Assembly (NCBI RefSeq): GCF_004345265.1
Contig: NZ_SLUM01000017.1
Span: 22,993 to 86,992 of the forward strand
DNA: 64,000 nt
Source of the DNA: Allofournierella massiliensis
GTDB lineage: Bacteria > Bacillota > Clostridia > Oscillospirales > Ruminococcaceae
Reading direction: 5' to 3'
Shown: in pieces, positions 26,328 to 33,916 of the stretch
How positions within the stretch are numbered: the stretch's first letter is position 1
Layout of the letters: each line of letters opens with the position of its first letter
Position numbers and translations under genes: made by a program
The notes under the pieces: model-generated
The model's input: only the letters and a program-made list of their open reading frames with translations
Databases searched by the model: none
Told to the model about the DNA's origin: nothing

Positions 26328-26360
26328 CAGCGCCGCCTCGGCTCTACCGGGGCGGCGCTG
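26328..26360 (+). terminator. terminator after winged-helix copy 1
   Basis: CAGCGCCGCC (26328-26337) pairs with GGCGGCGCTG (26351-26360). It directly follows the regulator stop. The T-run is weak, so it may act partly as a barrier against transcription from the other side. Confidence 0.6.
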
Positions 26361-26454
26361 CTGTTATATCGGTATGTTCAACAATTTGGCTCGATAGTGT
26401 AATCGACAGCAACCTTTCTTTATTTTGGGGAATGAGGGAGTAAAATTTCGGGCT

Positions 26455-27213
26455 TTATAACTGCTTTTTATTAAATGCCCGGATTGCTGCCGCTAAAAAT
26501 ACCACAGATAAAACCACTGAAACAATAAATGGAATAAGAAACTCCGTCATTGAAATCTCACCTGAAATCAGGTCAACATTTCGTGAAGTGAGGACAACCG
26601 GGTTAAAGGCAGATAACGGTTTTACAACACTTAAAACAGAGAACAGGGCTACAATCCCGCCAGTAAACAGGATACTTGTAAAAGTCTGCTTGAATAGAAC
26701 ACAACCGAGTATGAGGATGCTAAGATAGAGAAATCCAATCATCCACATAAAAAACGCAGACGGTACAACATTTGAAAGTGAAGCATCTGGCCAAAGGTAA
26801 TATGTATATCCATAGGCACCTACAAAGCTCACCCAAAAGCTAACCGTCATAGATACTGCTGCTACGGTGTACTTTGCCATAATCACAGATGGCCTTGCCA
26901 ATCCCTTTGTCACCAGCAGTAGCAATGTCCCTTTGGAATACTCACTGGACATACAGCTTCCAAACAGAATGATAAATGCGCTAAATCCAATGCCGGATAT
27001 GTTTTTAAAGAATTGCTGCCATGCGTCAAGGGCGACAGGTTCCTCGGTGATTTCTAATCCGGCTCCAAATGCAGCTATAATTTCCGGCGTGAATTTTGCC
27101 AGAAAAGCACTGGACATTCCGAAAACCGCAAAGATTGCAAACAGGATTAAAAAGCGGTAGTTTTTTAGATTTTCTACAAACTCTTTTTTTACAAATGCAA
27201 TATAGCCTTTCAT
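26455..27213 (-). CDS. ABC-2 type transporter permease
   Basis: A 252-residue membrane protein with six hydrophobic helices, starting with YRFLILFAIFAVFGMSSAFL after a basic head and followed by the loop typical of ABC-2 permeases (SSEYSKGTLLLLVTKGLARP, a SxEyxxGTl motif). It is the export channel partner of the ATPase encoded just upstream on the same strand; the two genes overlap by 4 bases. The substrate is unknown. The AT-rich composition contrasts with the neighbouring winged-helix genes. Confidence 0.88.
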   Translation of the reverse strand: MKGYIAFVKKEFVENLKNYRFLILFAIFAVFGMSSAFLAKFTPEIIAAFGAGLEITEEPVALDAWQQFFKNISGIGFSAFIILFGSCMSSEYSKGTLLLLVTKGLARPSVIMAKYTVAAVSMTVSFWVSFVGAYGYTYYLWPDASLSNVVPSAFFMWMIGFLYLSILILGCVLFKQTFTSILFTGGIVALFSVLSVVKPLSAFNPVVLTSRNVDLISGEISMTEFLIPFIVSVVLSVVFLAAAIRAFNKKQL

Positions 27214-28127
27214 TTTATCACCTCCAAAAATAGGCTTTCAAGCGACGGCTCCATAAGTTCCACCTTGACCGGCACAAGGTCTGCTTCGGCTAAAGTGGAG
27301 AAGATGGTATGCTGGGCCTTTTTCATCTCCCGGCTGTGTATTACAATTTCCCGCCCCTTTTCTTCTGATCCGTTCAGGAGCGATTGTCCTGTCATACATT
27401 CTTTGAAATGCTGTAAATCGGCCTCGGTTGAAAATTCAATTAACAGGCTGTCATGGCTATGCAACGCTTTGATTTCCGAAAGCGTTCCGCCAACAGCAAT
27501 ATTACCGTCATTCAAGAGTGCCACATGATCGCAAATGCGCTCCACATCGGATAAAATATGCGTTGAAAACAAAACCGTTGTTGTCCCACGGATTTTATAA
27601 AGAATGTCCAAGATTTCTTTTCTTCCCACCGGGTCAAGGGCGCTGGTAGGTTCATCACAAATCAGCAGTTTAGGATCAGCCAATAACGCCTGTGCAATTC
27701 CAAGGCGCTGTTTCATACCACGCGAATAACCGCCAACACGCTTTTCTACGCCATCAAGACCGACAAGGGAAAGTAGCTTTTTTCCCTTTTGAGAAATGCT
27801 TTCTTTGGGAAGGCCAACAATTTCTCCGCACAGTGTAAGATACTGCATTGCAGTCATATAGTTATAAAATTCCGGCACATCCGGCAAATATCCAATATAC
27901 TGATTTGTTTTGGTCTGCCCAAAGCGAACCGGTTCATTACACACAAGGATTTCTCCCTGATCGGGCTGCAAAAGCCCCAAAACCATTTTCATTGTTGTTG
28001 TTTTTCCTGCACCGTTTTGTCCAATGAAGCCAAAAACGCTCCCCTCTGGAACAGACATATTCAGATCTTTTATAATTTGCTGCTGTCCAAAACTTTTAGA
28101 TAGATTGCGGATAGAAAGCACATTCAT
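27210..28127 (-). CDS. ABC transporter ATP-binding protein (ABC-2 type)
   Basis: A 305-residue ATPase with Walker A FGFIGQNGAGKTTTMKM (about 35-48), Q-loop YLPDVPEFY, signature YSRGMKQRLGIAQALL (about 138), Walker B KLLICDEPTSALDP (about 158) and the His switch STHILSD. A C-terminal regulatory region of about 80 residues follows, as in drug and bacteriocin exporters. It overlaps both neighbours by 4 bases, so the three minus-strand genes form one coupled unit. Confidence 0.92.
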   Translation of the reverse strand: MNVLSIRNLSKSFGQQQIIKDLNMSVPEGSVFGFIGQNGAGKTTTMKMVLGLLQPDQGEILVCNEPVRFGQTKTNQYIGYLPDVPEFYNYMTAMQYLTLCGEIVGLPKESISQKGKKLLSLVGLDGVEKRVGGYSRGMKQRLGIAQALLADPKLLICDEPTSALDPVGRKEILDILYKIRGTTTVLFSTHILSDVERICDHVALLNDGNIAVGGTLSEIKALHSHDSLLIEFSTEADLQHFKECMTGQSLLNGSEEKGREIVIHSREMKKAQHTIFSTLAEADLVPVKVELMEPSLESLFLEVIK

Positions 28128-28327
28128 TTTTCCTCACCTCTCCCAAAAACAAAATAGATAATCGGGCCAAACATAAGGATAACCAGAGAGATTACAAGCC
28201 ACATAGCCCTGTTCCCAAAGCGATAATGCGGATGCCGGAGAATATGCCGGACAGCGGCCACGGCAAGGATCACATCAATCACAAAGATGGGAATAAGAAG
28301 CGGAAATATTTCCTGCAACAAAGACAT
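28124..28327 (-). CDS. small two-helix membrane protein (PLDc_N-like)
   Basis: A 67-residue protein with two membrane helices (LLIPIFVIDVILAVAAVRHI, then MWLVISLVILMFGPIIYFVF) ending in GRGEEK. This is the pattern of PLDc_N-type small proteins often encoded before ABC-2 exporters. A good TAGGAGG site precedes the ATG. It overlaps the ATPase start and is the first gene of the exporter operon. The function is unknown; it may be a small subunit of the exporter. Confidence 0.8.
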   Translation of the reverse strand: MSLLQEIFPLLIPIFVIDVILAVAAVRHILRHPHYRFGNRAMWLVISLVILMFGPIIYFVFGRGEEK

Positions 28328-28409
28328 ACCAATTTACCTCCTATTGTTATAATTCGTATCGATATTTGCGGGGGTTCGACATTTTCGCCTTAATATTCCC
28401 GCACAGGTT

Positions 28410-28438
28410 ATATTACCACTATGGAAACAAAAAAGCAA
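28410..28438 (-). promoter_or_regulatory. promoter of the ABC exporter operon
   Basis: Read on the minus strand, TTGCTT (28433-28438) and TAATAT (28410-28415) are separated by 17 bases. The -10 element lies inside a GGTAATAT motif, with a facing AATATTCCC 12-20 bases downstream. The same motif occurs at the -10 of the second ArsR-type gene, so one regulator probably controls both. Confidence 0.65.
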
Positions 28439-28447
28439 TACCCTCCC

Positions 28448-28476
28448 TTGACTTTTTATTTCCGAAATGATAATAT
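28448..28476 (+). promoter_or_regulatory. promoter of the first ArsR-type regulator
   Basis: TTGACT (28448-28453) and TAATAT (28471-28476) are separated by 17 bases, close to ideal. Transcription would start about 14 bases before the ATG at 28497, with AAGGAGG in between. It diverges from the exporter promoter. Confidence 0.75.
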
Positions 28477-28496
28477 TTTCAAAAAGGAGGTTGAAC

Positions 28497-29051
28497 ATGG
28501 GCAGTAAGAATTTGAATGAAAAGATTATGGAATGTATTTCAAATCCGGCCAAGAGCCGCCTGCTGATAGAAATAATGCGTCGAGGGGAAGTTACCGCAAA
28601 GTATTTGGCTGAAAAATGCTCAGATATTCCTCAAACTACACTATATCGTAATTTGAAACGAATGACCGATGATGGACTATTGAAAATCGTTAATGAAACA
28701 CCAATACGCGGAACAGTTGAAAAGACTTACGCATTAACTTTTGACCCGTCTGATCCTCCATCAGTTCTCGGAGAAAATTCTGGTGCCATTTATATGCAGA
28801 TGTTCTTTCAGTATTTTTTGACCTTCGCCAAGATTTTTCAAGAATACTGCGACACACCGGGAATTGACATAAAAAGGGATCGGTCTGGTCTTAGCCTTTC
28901 TCATGTTTATTTGACAGATGAGGAACTGGAAAAAGTGGTATCGGATATTGCTCAAATCTTATATCCACTTCAAGATAATAAACCAGAGCCGGGTCGCAGA
29001 TTAAGAACGGTTGGATTGATTATCTCCCCGGAGCATAAAGCGGACGAATAG
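28497..29051 (+). CDS. ArsR/HTH_20-type transcriptional regulator
   Basis: A 184-residue regulator. ATG 28497 follows AAGGAGG by six bases. The N-terminal winged helix (about 8-75: NPAKSRLLIEIMRRGEVTAK, CSDIPQTTLYRNLKRMTDDG, LLKIVNETPIRG) is of the HTH_20 type. The C-terminal helical part (about 90-184) would hold the ligand or dimer interface. It is divergent to the ABC exporter operon and the two promoters are only 10 bases apart, so it is a likely regulator of that exporter. Confidence 0.85.
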   Translation: MGSKNLNEKIMECISNPAKSRLLIEIMRRGEVTAKYLAEKCSDIPQTTLYRNLKRMTDDGLLKIVNETPIRGTVEKTYALTFDPSDPPSVLGENSGAIYMQMFFQYFLTFAKIFQEYCDTPGIDIKRDRSGLSLSHVYLTDEELEKVVSDIAQILYPLQDNKPEPGRRLRTVGLIISPEHKADE

Positions 29052-29054
29052 AGA

Positions 29055-29082
29055 AAAACGCCCTATATGCACAGGGCGTTTT
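29055..29082 (+). terminator. terminator after the first regulator
   Basis: AAAACGCCCT (29055-29064) pairs with AGGGCGTTTT (29073-29082), followed by CTCTT. It separates the two regulators, and the -35 of the next promoter follows within four bases. Confidence 0.8.
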
Positions 29083-29085
29083 CTC

Positions 29086-29115
29086 TTGACTTAATATTCC
29101 CATAATGGTAATATT
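29086..29115 (+). promoter_or_regulatory. promoter with palindromic operator for the second regulator
   Basis: TTGACT (29086-29091) and TAATAT (29109-29114) are separated by 17 bases. The spacer and -10 form a 23-bp palindrome from 29093 to 29115: AATATTCCCAT and ATGGTAATATT are complementary except for one base. A repressor bound here would block RNA polymerase, which suggests self-regulation by the ArsR protein encoded next. Confidence 0.75.
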
Positions 29116-29143
29116 TTGTTATCGGGAACAATGGAGATACATT

Positions 29144-29437
29144 ATGAGAAATGGGCGCGAAAATGCACTGGACAAAAAATTCCATGCGTTATCAAATTCA
29201 ACCAGACGAGAAATTCTAACGCGGCTAAGCAAAAAACCACACTCTGCCGGAGAGATTGCAGGATATTTTCAGATAACACCTGCCTCGATTTCTTATCATC
29301 TTTCTCTGTTGCAAAGGAGTGGCTTAATTTGCTGTCGTCAAGTAGAAAAACAGAGGATATATAGCATCAATCGCGGCGCATTGGATGAAGTGTATCTGTG
29401 GCTAATGGGTCTATATAATGCTAAGTCAAATAAGTGA
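29144..29437 (+). CDS. ArsR-family repressor
   Basis: A 97-residue single-domain ArsR winged helix: ALSNSTRREILTRLSKKPHS, GEIAGYFQITPASISYHLSL, LQRSGLICCRQVEKQRIYSI. There is no metal-binding CxC motif in the usual helix; the two adjacent Cys (ICCRQ) lie in the wing. ATG 29144 has GGAGA seven bases upstream and is preferred to earlier in-frame codons that overlap the promoter. It probably binds the palindrome in its own promoter and the related half-sites before the exporter operon. Confidence 0.85.
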   Translation: MRNGRENALDKKFHALSNSTRREILTRLSKKPHSAGEIAGYFQITPASISYHLSLLQRSGLICCRQVEKQRIYSINRGALDEVYLWLMGLYNAKSNK

Positions 29438-29476
29438 TTGTAAATTATTCGAGCAAAAATTAGGAGGTGGGGGAAA

Positions 29477-29878
29477 ATTGGGAAATTTATAATTCTATCC
29501 TTCAGCGACGACGAGGACGCCATCTTTGCAAACACTGTGACGGCTCTTGCTTCTGTTGCGAACTTCTCCACAGTGACCGCCTCCGCAGATGCCCCGCTGC
29601 TCTTTGGCTCTCTGCAAATCGACCCGCAGCGCAGGCTTGTGTGGCAGTCCGGCCAAATGGTAGACCTGACGCCGATGGAGTTTGATATTCTGCTCCTGCT
29701 GGCCCGCCGGCCGGGGCAGGTGTTCACTGCCCGCCAGATCTATGAAGCTGTCGCCACGGACTCCTTTGACGCCGGCTGGACGGGGATCTCCAGCATGGTC
29801 TATAAGCTCCGGCGCAAGTTGGGGACTGGCATCATCGAAACAGTGCGGGGCCACGGCTACCGCTTCACAACAAAATAG
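29477..29878 (+). CDS. receiver-less winged-helix regulator, copy 2
   Basis: Nearly identical to the protein at 25.9 kb over its whole length (LTPMEFDILLLLARRPGQVF, SSMVYKLRRKLG, GHGYRF). A strong TAGGAGGTGG site is present, but no ATG, GTG or TTG lies in the domain frame before a GTG at 29537. The codon at the position expected from copy 1 is ATT (29477), directly before GGG AAA TTT. Initiation at ATT would restore the full protein; otherwise a shortened product starts at 29537. TTG at 29479 gives only a four-codon frame (MGNL). It lies 39 bases after the ArsR gene. Confidence 0.6.
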   Translation: MGKFIILSFSDDEDAIFANTVTALASVANFSTVTASADAPLLFGSLQIDPQRRLVWQSGQMVDLTPMEFDILLLLARRPGQVFTARQIYEAVATDSFDAGWTGISSMVYKLRRKLGTGIIETVRGHGYRFTTK

Positions 29879-29884
29879 AAGAAC

Positions 29885-29915
29885 AGCGCCGCCTCGTTAG
29901 AATCGAGGCGGCGCT
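29885..29915 (+). terminator. terminator after winged-helix copy 2
   Basis: AGCGCCGCCTCG (29885-29896) pairs perfectly with CGAGGCGGCGCT (29904-29915), followed by ACTTTTC. Confidence 0.8.
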
Positions 29916-30117
29916 ACTTTTCACAGTTCAGTACAGATTTCCGAAGCACTGTGGTATAATTTTTTGAAAAGCTAAATTGCACTGAGAGTTCGCGGTTGAA
30001 ATTATACTTTTGAGTCCCCCAAATTTTTTAACCTTTTTTCATTTTTCATGCAATGAATAACAAATTTTGTTGTGTATATAGGTGAAAGGCCTTTACGCAA
30101 CAGGAAAGGAGGACGCA

Positions 30118-30258
30118 ATGAAGGACAATGAAATCATCGGATTGTATTGGGAGCGGAACGAAGCTGCCATAACTGCAAGTGCAGATAAATACGGCGACTA
30201 TACAAAGTATCATAATGGAAAATGTGAAAAAAGTGAACTTAGCACTCTTTTTTCTTGA
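30118..30258 (+). pseudogene. N-terminal fragment of an ECF-type sigma factor
   Basis: AAAGGAGGA is followed by ATG 30118 and NEIIGLYWERNEAAITASAD then KYGDYTKYH, the usual start of a family of sigma-70/ECF factors in gut Clostridia. After about 32 residues the similarity ends, and the frame stops at 30258 within the 3' end of the minus-strand membrane protein gene. No region 2 or 4 helices remain, so this is a truncated remnant that probably marks a recombination junction near 30.22 kb. Confidence 0.6.
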
Positions 30259-30658
30259 TATCGCTAATCCCAAAGAGCGCAAACACCAGAGCCAAAACAA
30301 TCAGCGAAATAGTATTTGCAGATACAGAGGGCATGAAATAATCGACGATATAGAAACCGTAAAATGTAGCGATAGTATCTAACAACACATACATACAGAC
30401 AGCTATTTCCCTTGTTATTCTGTCAAGATTAAGCAAAGCTTTTGGTAGTGCGCCCGCTATTAAATTTATGGGATACGAAACAACCGATGCGATTATAAAA
30501 TAGAGGATAAAGCCGCCGACGCTCTCATATTCAAAGCCGAGCAGACGCATAATTGCACCGCTGAATATGGCGATTATGGCCAGGACGATGATGATTAGAA
30601 GCGCCCCAAAAATGAATGTGATTATTTTTTCCCGCTTTTTGTTGCTGTTATTATCCAA
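30239..30658 (-). CDS. YrvL-like four-helix membrane protein
   Basis: A 139-residue protein with a basic head (NKKREK) and four membrane helices: IITFIFGALLIIIVLAIIAI, VGGFILYFIIASVVSYPINL, EIAVCMYVLLDTIATFYGFY and ANTISLIVLALVFALFGISD. Size and pattern fit the YrvL family, known in Bacillus as a membrane regulator of a sigma factor. A sigma-factor fragment faces it directly, so the two may once have formed a sigma/regulator pair, which is inference. The 3' end overlaps that fragment. Confidence 0.6.
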   Translation of the reverse strand: MDNNSNKKREKIITFIFGALLIIIVLAIIAIFSGAIMRLLGFEYESVGGFILYFIIASVVSYPINLIAGALPKALLNLDRITREIAVCMYVLLDTIATFYGFYIVDYFMPSVSANTISLIVLALVFALFGISDIKKKEC

Positions 30659-30748
30659 GAGTTTCGCCCCCTTATATCGTGATTTGAATTTGAAGCTGAT
30701 ATGAGTATATCATAGGAATATGAACTTTTCCATTGGAAACAAAAAATA

Positions 30749-30783
30749 CCGCCGGGCAGAAGGAAAATCCCTCTGCCCGGCGG
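30749..30783 (-). terminator. terminator at the end of the 19.6 kb operon
   Basis: CCGCCGGGCAGA (30749-30760) pairs with TCTGCCCGGCGG (30772-30783). Read on the minus strand it is followed by TATTTTTTG. It closes the long operon that begins at the promoter near 50.35 kb. Confidence 0.9.
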
Positions 30784-30816
30784 CGTTGCGTTTGTTACAC
30801 GAAATCAGCGTACTGT

Positions 30817-31449
30817 TTAGGTATGTACGCTGTACTGGGCCTTTGCCAAGTCCTCGGCGCTATTCAGGATAATGCCGCCGCAAATTCCTCTGCCATAAGG
30901 CGTGTATTCTTCAAAAAAGAAGCTGTAAGGCTGGCCGTCATCATAAATGACGATCTTTTCTGTGCCGCGCCACTGGAAATGCCGCCCCAGGACTCGTCCC
31001 AGCTTGCGCCGGAGAACGGGCCGCCGGGCAACCTCATGGAGATTTTTCCGGCTGTGGAACTCATAACGAGGCATGAGCATTTCCGGAACGGAAAGGTGGC
31101 GCCACTCTGCGCCATCCATATCCTCTCCATTTTCCACAAAAACATGGAACGGCTCATAGGGTAGCCGAATATTCTCCTGCCAGCCGTGTACTTTACCGGC
31201 GCCGATCTCCTGAAGCCAGGTGAACCGGATCTCCAGCATCTTCATGTCACCTGGCCTCTGCGTCAGCCGCAGGACGGCAAAGGAACCGCAGTCACCGGAA
31301 ATCAGCCGGTTTTGTGGCCGTTGCTCCAGTTGCTGGAGTTCGCTTCTCAAAATGGAAAAACTGTAGGGGGATTTCCGGGTCCAGGATACAGTCCGAATAT
31401 CCAACATTTCCTTATTGCATCGTAATTTTACCAGAGTGCGGTCATTCAT
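30817..31449 (-). CDS. unknown 210-residue protein, last gene of the operon
   Basis: I do not recognise this protein. It looks like a mixed beta-rich fold: RTLVKLRCNKEMLDIRTVSW, FAVLRLTQRP, LEIRFTWLQEIGAG, EKIVIYDDGQPYSFFFEEYT, and a glycine-rich end (GRGICGGIIL). There are no membrane helices. I chose ATG 31449 because AGGAGG sits nine bases before it; an ATG at 31458 touches the ribosome site. It overlaps the end of the 824-residue gene by 8 bases and is probably made together with it. Confidence 0.7.
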   Translation of the reverse strand: MNDRTLVKLRCNKEMLDIRTVSWTRKSPYSFSILRSELQQLEQRPQNRLISGDCGSFAVLRLTQRPGDMKMLEIRFTWLQEIGAGKVHGWQENIRLPYEPFHVFVENGEDMDGAEWRHLSVPEMLMPRYEFHSRKNLHEVARRPVLRRKLGRVLGRHFQWRGTEKIVIYDDGQPYSFFFEEYTPYGRGICGGIILNSAEDLAKAQYSVHT

Positions 31450-33916
31450 ATAATTCATCCTCCTTCTGCGGCGCTGCCGTGCGCATCGCCGCCTGTTCTA
31501 CGAGAAAAACAGCCCCCGTATATTGCTCTTTGTGGGAAGTCACCGCGGCGCCTCCCATTGAATCCAGATACTGCTGTCCGTTTTTGGATTTTGAGATATA
31601 CACATAGAAGTGGCTGCCAACATACTGATCGCGGTCATAGCAGCCCAGATAGCGCCGCGCCAGCACAGCGACGGCGCCGATGGCCGCCGCTTTCTGCGTC
31701 ACCAGGGAAACGGCCAGCTTCATTGCGGTTTTCACTTCTTCATCGTTCAATCTGGAAGTATAGATGCGCTCCAAAAACAGAACCAGCATTTCGTCAGCAG
31801 CGCGCTTTTTATCCGCCGACTGCACTTGAGCCAGATCAGCAAAAGAAAAATTAAAGTCCGCAGGTCGTTGGAACGCCCCTTTTGTCAGCCGGATGCAGGC
31901 GCGGCCCACAATGTCTTCACCTTTCCGAATCAAGATCATCTTCTTGTTGGAATCAAAGGCTGCCAGCAGGCAGTCCCTCTGGTTTCCGTCCCAGCAGGAA
32001 AGGCATGTGGTGCGGGGCAATTCTCCCAGCCTCATCGTAAAGTAGAAATCATCCGCTTCTTCCGCGGAAAATGCTCCCCGCTTCAGTGTGAGATTGGGTT
32101 TCCATGTTGCCTCCTGCACCTCGCTGATGGGATAACGGATCTCCCGCCGCAGGTCATCGGCAAAATATTTCAACGCATAGAATTGGCCCATCAGTTCGGC
32201 CTGTACGATCCTTCTCAGGGCCTCGATAGCCTTATCGTCACCCTGCAGGTAGCCGTACAGAGCACGCACCATCGCACTGCCGCCGCGCAGCAGGAAATTG
32301 GTGACCGGCTCCCTGTGCTGCTCCACAAATTCATCGGTAATGGAAAACCTTTCTTTCAGGTCAAGCCAGTCCCGATCCATCGTCAAAACAGCGGCACGAA
32401 CCTGCGTCCAGTTTTTCTGTCCGGCAATCACCGCCCCGTTGTTGAGCGCAAAGATCGCGTCCGCCTCGGACTGCATCTCCGGGATAAATACCTGCAGCTG
32501 CTCATATTTCCGCAGCAGCCACATGGCCGTCCTCCTGGTCAGGCCGCGGATGTGTCCAAAAGCGCCTCGATACCACTCACTGAACGGCTTTTCCAGCAGA
32601 CACCGGGCAAGCTGTTCCAGTTCCTGGTCTTCCATGTGGTGGCTGACCAGCCCATGCTTCAATAGCTGGCGCAAAGTGAGCAGCCGTCTGTCCACGGAAA
32701 GGGGCGTCAGCATGGCGTAGAGCTGGACATAGATTTCATCCTGCTGCCACAGCAGCCACATCTCTTCAAAGGTGTACTGCCTGCCGTCTTCCAGCAGGTC
32801 AAAATGGCTGCTGCCGCGTTCTACTGTATCGCACGCCTGCAGGTTCCTGGCTGTGAGGCTGTTGAGGTTGCAGTGTTCACAGAACTTATCCTCAAACAGC
32901 AGCGCATACCGTCCCAGCGAAAGGAACAGCTCGCTGTGCTCGCTCACCAGATCCAGAAAATGCTTCTTCCCATGCCGCACTGCATAAGTGAGGATGGGGA
33001 ATTGATGGTGTCGGATAGAGCTGAAATCCAGATGGAGCCTCCCGGAGTACAGGGCATTGAGATAACTCAGGTCATTTCGCAGGATCTCCTGCCGCTGTCC
33101 TTTGTCCAGCGGCGCTGTGTGCGAGATAAACCAGTTAAGGTCATACTGCCCCGCGTGATTTTCCAGCCACCGCTCAAAGAAGGCATTGAGGTCTTCGGTA
33201 TCATATTCAAAGGCGGCCAGCAGGCGGCGGAATTTCATCACATCGGCCGTCTCTACCCAGCAAAGGTCTTTGAGCCGTGCCGCGTTCAGATCAAGCGCCA
33301 CCCCCTGCCGGTAGAGCAGTGTCAGGACCCGCTGAAGGGGCTGGTTCTGTTCCAGCAGCTCCAGCGCCTCGCGCGTATTGTTGTTCCAGTTGAACAGGTA
33401 CGGGCCGAGAAACGGCTGCCGCATCATGTTCTTCTGTGCGTCCGTCAATGCGGATAATTCCTCCCGTTCTGTGGCCGGGAAGGCATTGATGTTGTCAATG
33501 ATGGCCTCTCCTTCTTCCTCATACTTGATAAACGGCAGGTAGAATTTCATGTAATAAAATCGCAGGGACAAAGGGATATCCGTTCCCGCTGCCGCCAGCA
33601 CCTGTTCTTTGGGATACTGCGTCAACTGCTCATCGCAGGCTACAGCCGACTGGAGCATACTTGTGATCGACCGGTCATCCACCCCATCATTGCACAACGC
33701 ATGGTAGAGCGCCGCAAATTCCGGCGTCCGTACAAGTTCCTTCTGAATTTGCGTATTGTCATTTCCGGTGCGGAGCCTGTTCTGTAATTGAAAAGACTCC
33801 ACCCGCTCGCAGGTCTGGTCCAGGGCATCCTCCGGGAATTTTCCCGTCAATCCCAGTTTCAGGCCGCTGCTCTCCATGCGGGCGAGCAGGGCTAAATGTT
33901 TCAATGTGTTTGTCAT
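31442..33916 (-). CDS. large unknown helical protein with C-terminal CxxC domain (824 aa)
   Basis: I do not recognise this protein. Residues 1 to about 620 are helical, with repeated hydrophobic pairs resembling HEAT/ARM or TPR solenoids. The C-terminal 200 residues are different: RTTCLSCWDGNQRDCLLAAF, then DSNKKMILIRKGEDIVGRAC and IRLTKG, then ARRYLGCYDRDQYVGSHFYV. This pattern of a CxxC loop and a beta core is similar in style to PcfJ-like proteins. There is no membrane helix. Its ATG overlaps the stop of the 705-residue gene (ATGA), so the two are made in fixed proportion. Probably cytoplasmic; function unknown. Confidence 0.75.
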   Translation of the reverse strand: MTNTLKHLALLARMESSGLKLGLTGKFPEDALDQTCERVESFQLQNRLRTGNDNTQIQKELVRTPEFAALYHALCNDGVDDRSITSMLQSAVACDEQLTQYPKEQVLAAAGTDIPLSLRFYYMKFYLPFIKYEEEGEAIIDNINAFPATEREELSALTDAQKNMMRQPFLGPYLFNWNNNTREALELLEQNQPLQRVLTLLYRQGVALDLNAARLKDLCWVETADVMKFRRLLAAFEYDTEDLNAFFERWLENHAGQYDLNWFISHTAPLDKGQRQEILRNDLSYLNALYSGRLHLDFSSIRHHQFPILTYAVRHGKKHFLDLVSEHSELFLSLGRYALLFEDKFCEHCNLNSLTARNLQACDTVERGSSHFDLLEDGRQYTFEEMWLLWQQDEIYVQLYAMLTPLSVDRRLLTLRQLLKHGLVSHHMEDQELEQLARCLLEKPFSEWYRGAFGHIRGLTRRTAMWLLRKYEQLQVFIPEMQSEADAIFALNNGAVIAGQKNWTQVRAAVLTMDRDWLDLKERFSITDEFVEQHREPVTNFLLRGGSAMVRALYGYLQGDDKAIEALRRIVQAELMGQFYALKYFADDLRREIRYPISEVQEATWKPNLTLKRGAFSAEEADDFYFTMRLGELPRTTCLSCWDGNQRDCLLAAFDSNKKMILIRKGEDIVGRACIRLTKGAFQRPADFNFSFADLAQVQSADKKRAADEMLVLFLERIYTSRLNDEEVKTAMKLAVSLVTQKAAAIGAVAVLARRYLGCYDRDQYVGSHFYVYISKSKNGQQYLDSMGGAAVTSHKEQYTGAVFLVEQAAMRTAAPQKEDELYE

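Larger units (their letters stand above)
25908..29900. repeat. pair of direct repeats of about 430 bp flanking the exporter cassette
   Basis: The segments about 25908-26340 and 29463-29896 are near-identical at the DNA level, from the ribosome site through the winged-helix gene into the GC-rich terminator. They are in the same orientation and flank the ABC exporter and two regulators. Recombination between them would delete the 3.5 kb cassette. Confidence 0.8.
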
